Positions 61,177 to 64,000 of a stretch of DNA of 64,000 bases are shown here, in pieces. The stretch is from contig RHLF01000003.1 of assembly GCA_003712125.1 (NCBI GenBank), positions 62,001 through 126,000 on the forward strand, given 5' to 3'. Made by a program: the position numbers and the translations under genes. This DNA comes from Allomuricauda sp. (GTDB taxonomy: Bacteria > Bacteroidota > Bacteroidia > Flavobacteriales > Flavobacteriaceae). Below the pieces are notes generated by a model. That model saw nothing but the letters and a program-made list of their open reading frames with translations. It was not told the DNA's origin and searched no databases. The first letter of the stretch is position 1, and each line of letters opens with the position of its first letter.

Positions 61177-62298
61177 ATGAAGCTTGAAAAAGAAATTAGT
61201 CACCTAAAGAAATCGGTCAAGACCAACTACCGCAACTTCCCCATGGTACCACGGGTAATCTATGGCAGGGGTAGTTTCGATCAATTGGCCGACATTTTGC
61301 TTCCGAAACGAAGAAACTCTGATGCACCTTTTATTTTTTTGGTCGATGACTTTTTTGAGGGTAAAGAACTGGCAGATCGCGTTCCTTGGCTATTTAATGA
61401 TCGAACCATATTTATTTCGGCAGATGAGGAACCCAAAACCCAACAGGTAGATGCCCTGGTGAATAAAATCAAAGAGGATTTCGAAGAATTGCCTTCGGGC
61501 ATCGTAGGAATAGGAGGGGGTACCTTATTGGATTTGGCGAAAGCAGTTTCGATCATGCTGACCAATTCAGGACCGTCCTATGCCTATCAAGGTTGGGATT
61601 TGGTCAATAGACCATCGCTGTACCACGTGGGTGTGCCCACAATTAGTGGGACGGGGGCTGAAGTCTCACGCACCACGGTGCTTTTGGGACCCGAGAAAAA
61701 GCTGGGCATCAATTCAGATTATACCACTTACGATCAAATTATTCTTGATCCCGACTTACTGGGCACGGTGCCCAAAGAGCAATGGTTCTATACAGGCATG
61801 GATTGTTTTATTCATTGCGTAGAATCGCTAAATGGAACCTTTTTGAATGCCTTTAGTGAAAGCTATGGGGAAAAGGCATATGATTTATGTAAAGAGGTTT
61901 TTTTAGGAGAGCTACCAGGAGCAGAGGCCGAAGAAAAATTAATGATGGCGTCATGGCACGGCGGTATGAGTATCGCCTATTCCCAAGTTGGAATTGCCCA
62001 TGCCATGAGTTATGGACTTTCCTATGTTTTGGGTACAAAACATGGTATCGGAAATTGTTTGGTATTTCAACATCTGGATGCCTATTATCCTGAAGGAGTC
62101 AACCTATTCAAGCAGATGATGCAAAAACATCACATACAATTACCAACCAATGTTTGTGCTGAGTTGAACGACTGCGATATGGATACCATGGTCAATGTTG
62201 CGCTATCAATGGAACCCCTCTGGGAAAATGCCTTAGGCAAAGATTGGAAAAAGCGGGTGACCCCCGATATGCTGAAATCCATCTATCGAAAAATTTGA
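61177..62298 (+). CDS. kdnB: KdnB-like iron-dependent Kdo 8-oxidase candidate
   Basis: The 373-residue protein is an iron-containing alcohol dehydrogenase-fold enzyme: IVGIGGGTLLDLAKA (about 110-124), SGTGAEVSRT, and metal ligands in GMDCFIHCVES (Asp about 209), IAHAMSYG (His about 275) and TKHGIGN (His about 289). In Shewanella, KdnB oxidises C8 of Kdo before the aminotransferase KdnA makes Kdo8N, and the genes sit beside kdsB. The kdsB-HAD-kdnB order here supports that role. No aminotransferase gene is in the window. Confidence 0.72.
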   Translation: MKLEKEISHLKKSVKTNYRNFPMVPRVIYGRGSFDQLADILLPKRRNSDAPFIFLVDDFFEGKELADRVPWLFNDRTIFISADEEPKTQQVDALVNKIKEDFEELPSGIVGIGGGTLLDLAKAVSIMLTNSGPSYAYQGWDLVNRPSLYHVGVPTISGTGAEVSRTTVLLGPEKKLGINSDYTTYDQIILDPDLLGTVPKEQWFYTGMDCFIHCVESLNGTFLNAFSESYGEKAYDLCKEVFLGELPGAEAEEKLMMASWHGGMSIAYSQVGIAHAMSYGLSYVLGTKHGIGNCLVFQHLDAYYPEGVNLFKQMMQKHHIQLPTNVCAELNDCDMDTMVNVALSMEPLWENALGKDWKKRVTPDMLKSIYRKI

Positions 62299-62342
62299 TA
62301 GCTTACCCATCACAATTGTAACCCCCTAAAACCGAGTTTCCA

Positions 62343-62888
62343 ATGCTGCATCATTTGGCAAAATTCATTTATTTCAAACTCATGGGTTGGAAGCTGTTGG
62401 GTGAATTTCCCGAAGTCGACAAATGTGTGGTCATCGTTATTCCTCATACCCATTGGTATGACTTTCCCTTGGGGTTGTTGGTACGAAAAATAGTCAACAA
62501 GGAAATCAATTACATCGGTAAAAAAAGCTTGTTTCGCGCCCCTTATGGATGGTTCTTCCGATGGACAGGGGGTACCCCGGTAGACCGTTCGAAAAACCAC
62601 AATATGGTGGATGCTGTTGCGGCTATTTTTGAGCAAAAAAAGATTTTTCGTTTTGCACTGGCCCCAGAAGGTACGCGAAAAAAGGTGAAGGCCTTGCGTA
62701 CAGGATTTTACTATATCGCAAAAAAGGCAGGGGTACCCATTGTTATGGTGGCTTTTGACTTTGCCAAAAAACAAGTAAAAATCTCAGCGCCTCTTTGGCC
62801 CACTGAAAACCTGAATATGGACTTTCGAAAGGTGAGGCAATTTTATAAAGATGTAAAGGGTAAAGTGCCCGAAAACAGTTTTAATTGA
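62343..62888 (+). CDS. 1-acyl-glycerol-3-phosphate acyltransferase-like protein
   Basis: A short (181-residue) PlsC-like acyltransferase with the H-x4-D motif PHTHWYDFPLG, a GGTPVDRSK segment and the APEGTRKK motif. It lacks a clear membrane helix. Such short forms occur in Bacteroidota next to envelope-lipid genes and probably acylate a lysolipid at the membrane surface. It follows the kdnB-like gene by 44 bp in the same direction. Confidence 0.85.
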   Translation: MLHHLAKFIYFKLMGWKLLGEFPEVDKCVVIVIPHTHWYDFPLGLLVRKIVNKEINYIGKKSLFRAPYGWFFRWTGGTPVDRSKNHNMVDAVAAIFEQKKIFRFALAPEGTRKKVKALRTGFYYIAKKAGVPIVMVAFDFAKKQVKISAPLWPTENLNMDFRKVRQFYKDVKGKVPENSFN

Positions 62889-62898
62889 ATTTGCCCAA

Positions 62899-63390
62899 CT
62901 AGGTTTTTTTCAAGATTTTTTCCTTTTTCGGGACTTCCTTCTTTTTCGTATTTCCCGGAAATACCAAATTCGTACTTGAATAGGAACCACCAAATGTTAC
63001 GGCAGCAGCATATACCTGTTGCATAGCATCGACCAGCTGGGCTTGAGAAAGTTCTTTTAGGGGATGGGTGTATACAGACCATATGATTTCATCACTCAGG
63101 GCATACTTCACATCCAAAACGGAATGAAAATTGGCCACAAGGGCATTCAATAGCTCATCTTCCTCTAGTTTTTGGCGTTCAACGATGGGGGAAATGATGC
63201 GCATGCGATTAGCCGTAGCATCGTAAATACAGATGAGCATTCTTTCATTGAACAAGAATTGTATGGTATTGTTCTGAACAGAAATGGTGTCCGCTTCTTG
63301 TTCGATGGTTTCAATTAATTTTTCGGGCGTCATTTGTTGGGCACTGAGGGTATAAAAGCAGCCAAAAACAAGTATGATGAAAATTCGCAT
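62899..63390 (-). CDS. exported protein of unknown function
   Basis: The 163-residue protein has a signal peptide (LVFGCFYTLSAQ) and a mature domain with alternating strands and helices (TIQFLFNERMLICIYDATANRMRII, LLNALVANFHSVLDVKYALSDEIIWSVYTHP), then a Lys-rich tail. The fold may resemble secreted bacterial proteins of the type III secretion-chaperone-like or YbjN group, but this is a guess. It converges with the acyltransferase gene with a 10-bp gap. Confidence 0.65.
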   Translation of the reverse strand: MRIFIILVFGCFYTLSAQQMTPEKLIETIEQEADTISVQNNTIQFLFNERMLICIYDATANRMRIISPIVERQKLEEDELLNALVANFHSVLDVKYALSDEIIWSVYTHPLKELSQAQLVDAMQQVYAAAVTFGGSYSSTNLVFPGNTKKKEVPKKEKILKKT

Positions 63391-63421
63391 AAAAAAACCG
63401 TTTTATTAAAGGTCGGTAAAC

Positions 63422-63607
63422 TTGCGTGTTCTTTACCGAATCACGAACAAGTTTAACAAGGGCGAACCTCATCTTCCCAAAAAACCATGGGAATTTGGCA
63501 AATACAATCCGATTATCCGATATTTTGAACCATTGGTACAGTTTGTAAGGTTTGCTGTACAATTAAATGTTAATTTGAGCCAATGGATGGGAACATTACC
63601 GTTTTAA
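63422..63607 (+). CDS. possible small basic protein, TTG start
   Basis: A 61-codon frame beginning with TTG; no ATG is in frame between the upstream stop (63,407) and the end. The product is rich in aromatic and basic residues (YRITNKFNKGEPHLPKKPWEFGKYNPIIRYFEPL, shortened here) with a hydrophobic amphipathic tail. It may be a real small protein or a relic of a longer gene. It fills part of the otherwise empty stretch 63,391-63,739; the remaining 132 bp hold nothing I can name. Confidence 0.35.
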   Translation: MRVLYRITNKFNKGEPHLPKKPWEFGKYNPIIRYFEPLVQFVRFAVQLNVNLSQWMGTLPF

Positions 63608-63739
63608 GAATGAACTGTAATCCAATCTTGAGCTTGTATTGCGAGAGTTTTTAATAAACATTTGTTCCCTTTCGGATTAAAGACACCCCACGTCTGCTGA
63701 GTCCTTTCCTTAGTTATGGTATAACCAAAACCAAACTAT

Positions 63740-64000
63740 ATGGAAAAAACTACTCCGAGAAGATCTTTTTTGGAAAAATCCTTAAAAGCCAGTGTGGCAT
63801 TGGCAATAGGTTCATCCACAATGCCCGCAATGGCATTTGAAAATGGCAATCACAAGACTTCGAGAACCAATTTGCGTACCCTTCCGTTCGGTAAGTATGT
63901 ATCGGTTGAAGGTACCATTTTCGAAAAGGACGGTCGAACTCCCCTTAGCAATGCAACAGTTGAGGTTTGGCATTTGTCACCGGGCTCCGAAACAATTGGA
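63740..64000 (+). CDS. Tat-exported intradiol dioxygenase-like protein, 5' part
   Basis: The frame opens at ATG 63,740 and runs off the window (87 codons seen). The N-terminus has a twin-arginine motif PRRSFLEK followed by a hydrophobic stretch with ALAIGSS and an AMA-type cleavage site. After it comes GKYVSVEGTIFEKDGRTPLSNATVEVWH, cut here, which is the beta-sandwich start of intradiol ring-cleavage dioxygenases (protocatechuate 3,4-dioxygenase-like; Pfam dioxygenase C). The iron ligands lie beyond the window, so enzymatic activity cannot be judged. Confidence 0.7.
   Translation, partial: MEKTTPRRSFLEKSLKASVALAIGSSTMPAMAFENGNHKTSRTNLRTLPFGKYVSVEGTIFEKDGRTPLSNATVEVWHLSPGSETIG

Noticed and set aside
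1-64000. tRNA, rRNA or insertion-sequence genes
   Set aside because: Reading the intergenic stretches gave no cloverleaf-like segment, rRNA signature or transposase; the window looks like core chromosome.

Overview
The window looks like a chromosome segment of a marine-type member of the Bacteroidota, most likely family Flavobacteriaceae. Three things point there: gene content (MoxR/DUF58/DUF4350/DUF4129 envelope operon, DUF3822, DUF4126, UMF1-type MFS, PyrR-PyrB-RNase Z, ebo cluster), lipoproteins with short Cys lipoboxes, and promoters of the Bacteroidota type (TTTG, 17-21 nt, TAnnTTTG). It is densely packed. Several convergent pairs share 4-bp stop overlaps, and GTG or TTG starts occur. 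I see no rRNA, tRNA, CRISPR array, insertion sequence or prophage. The only structured RNA gene is RNase P RNA.

Layout. 1-7,212: end of a YfiM-like protein, then a leftward membrane/AAA+ operon (SpoIIM-like, multi-TM protein, DUF4129, DUF4350, MoxR, an extra lipoprotein, DUF58), with an RDD protein and a TRIC-type channel reading away. 8,584-15,424: cyclophilin lipoprotein, CoA-type Nudix hydrolase, acyltransferase, an ECF sigma factor with a membrane partner, an M20 amidohydrolase, NDH-2 and a small exported protein. 15,421-24,000: XerD, four small outer-membrane beta-barrel proteins (two clearly tandem paralogues), AroQ, a sugar dehydrogenase-like lipoprotein, LpdA, two overlapping msrB genes and a collagen-like lipoprotein. 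24,108-30,742: GlgB, a GH31 glucosidase, an M48 protease and a UMF1 transporter. 30,801-33,744: leftward ECF sigma / anti-sigma candidate / two beta-solenoid (DUF4097, DUF2807) envelope proteins. 33,965-39,706: Lon, Cmk, a LysM protein and ribosomal protein S1. 39,812-45,804: PyrR, PyrB, a STAS-like protein, RNase Z, PdxH, SixA-like phosphatase and Ppk1. 45,807-53,280: MiaE divergent from a complete eboABCDEF operon with a translationally coupled TMEM220-like gene at its end. 53,275-59,728: DnaX, RNase P RNA, RsmD, DUF3822, a membrane protein, a RecD-like helicase and DUF4126. 59,752-64,000: KdsB, a HAD phosphatase, a KdnB-like oxidase and an acyltransferase (lipid A / Kdo8N-like sugar context), two minor genes, and the start of a Tat-exported intradiol dioxygenase-like protein.

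Most interesting points: (i) a run of ten A residues inside dnaX placed so that slippage gives an immediate UGA just after the AAA+/collar region, the logic of gamma-subunit production; (ii) the full ebo operon of obscure function with an extra membrane gene; (iii) a well-spaced sigma-54-like -24/-12 element upstream of lon; (iv) kdsB next to a kdnB-like gene, suggesting an 8-amino-Kdo type core sugar; (v) divergent start codons overlapping within one CATG. All functional statements come from reading motifs and gene order; no database search was run.
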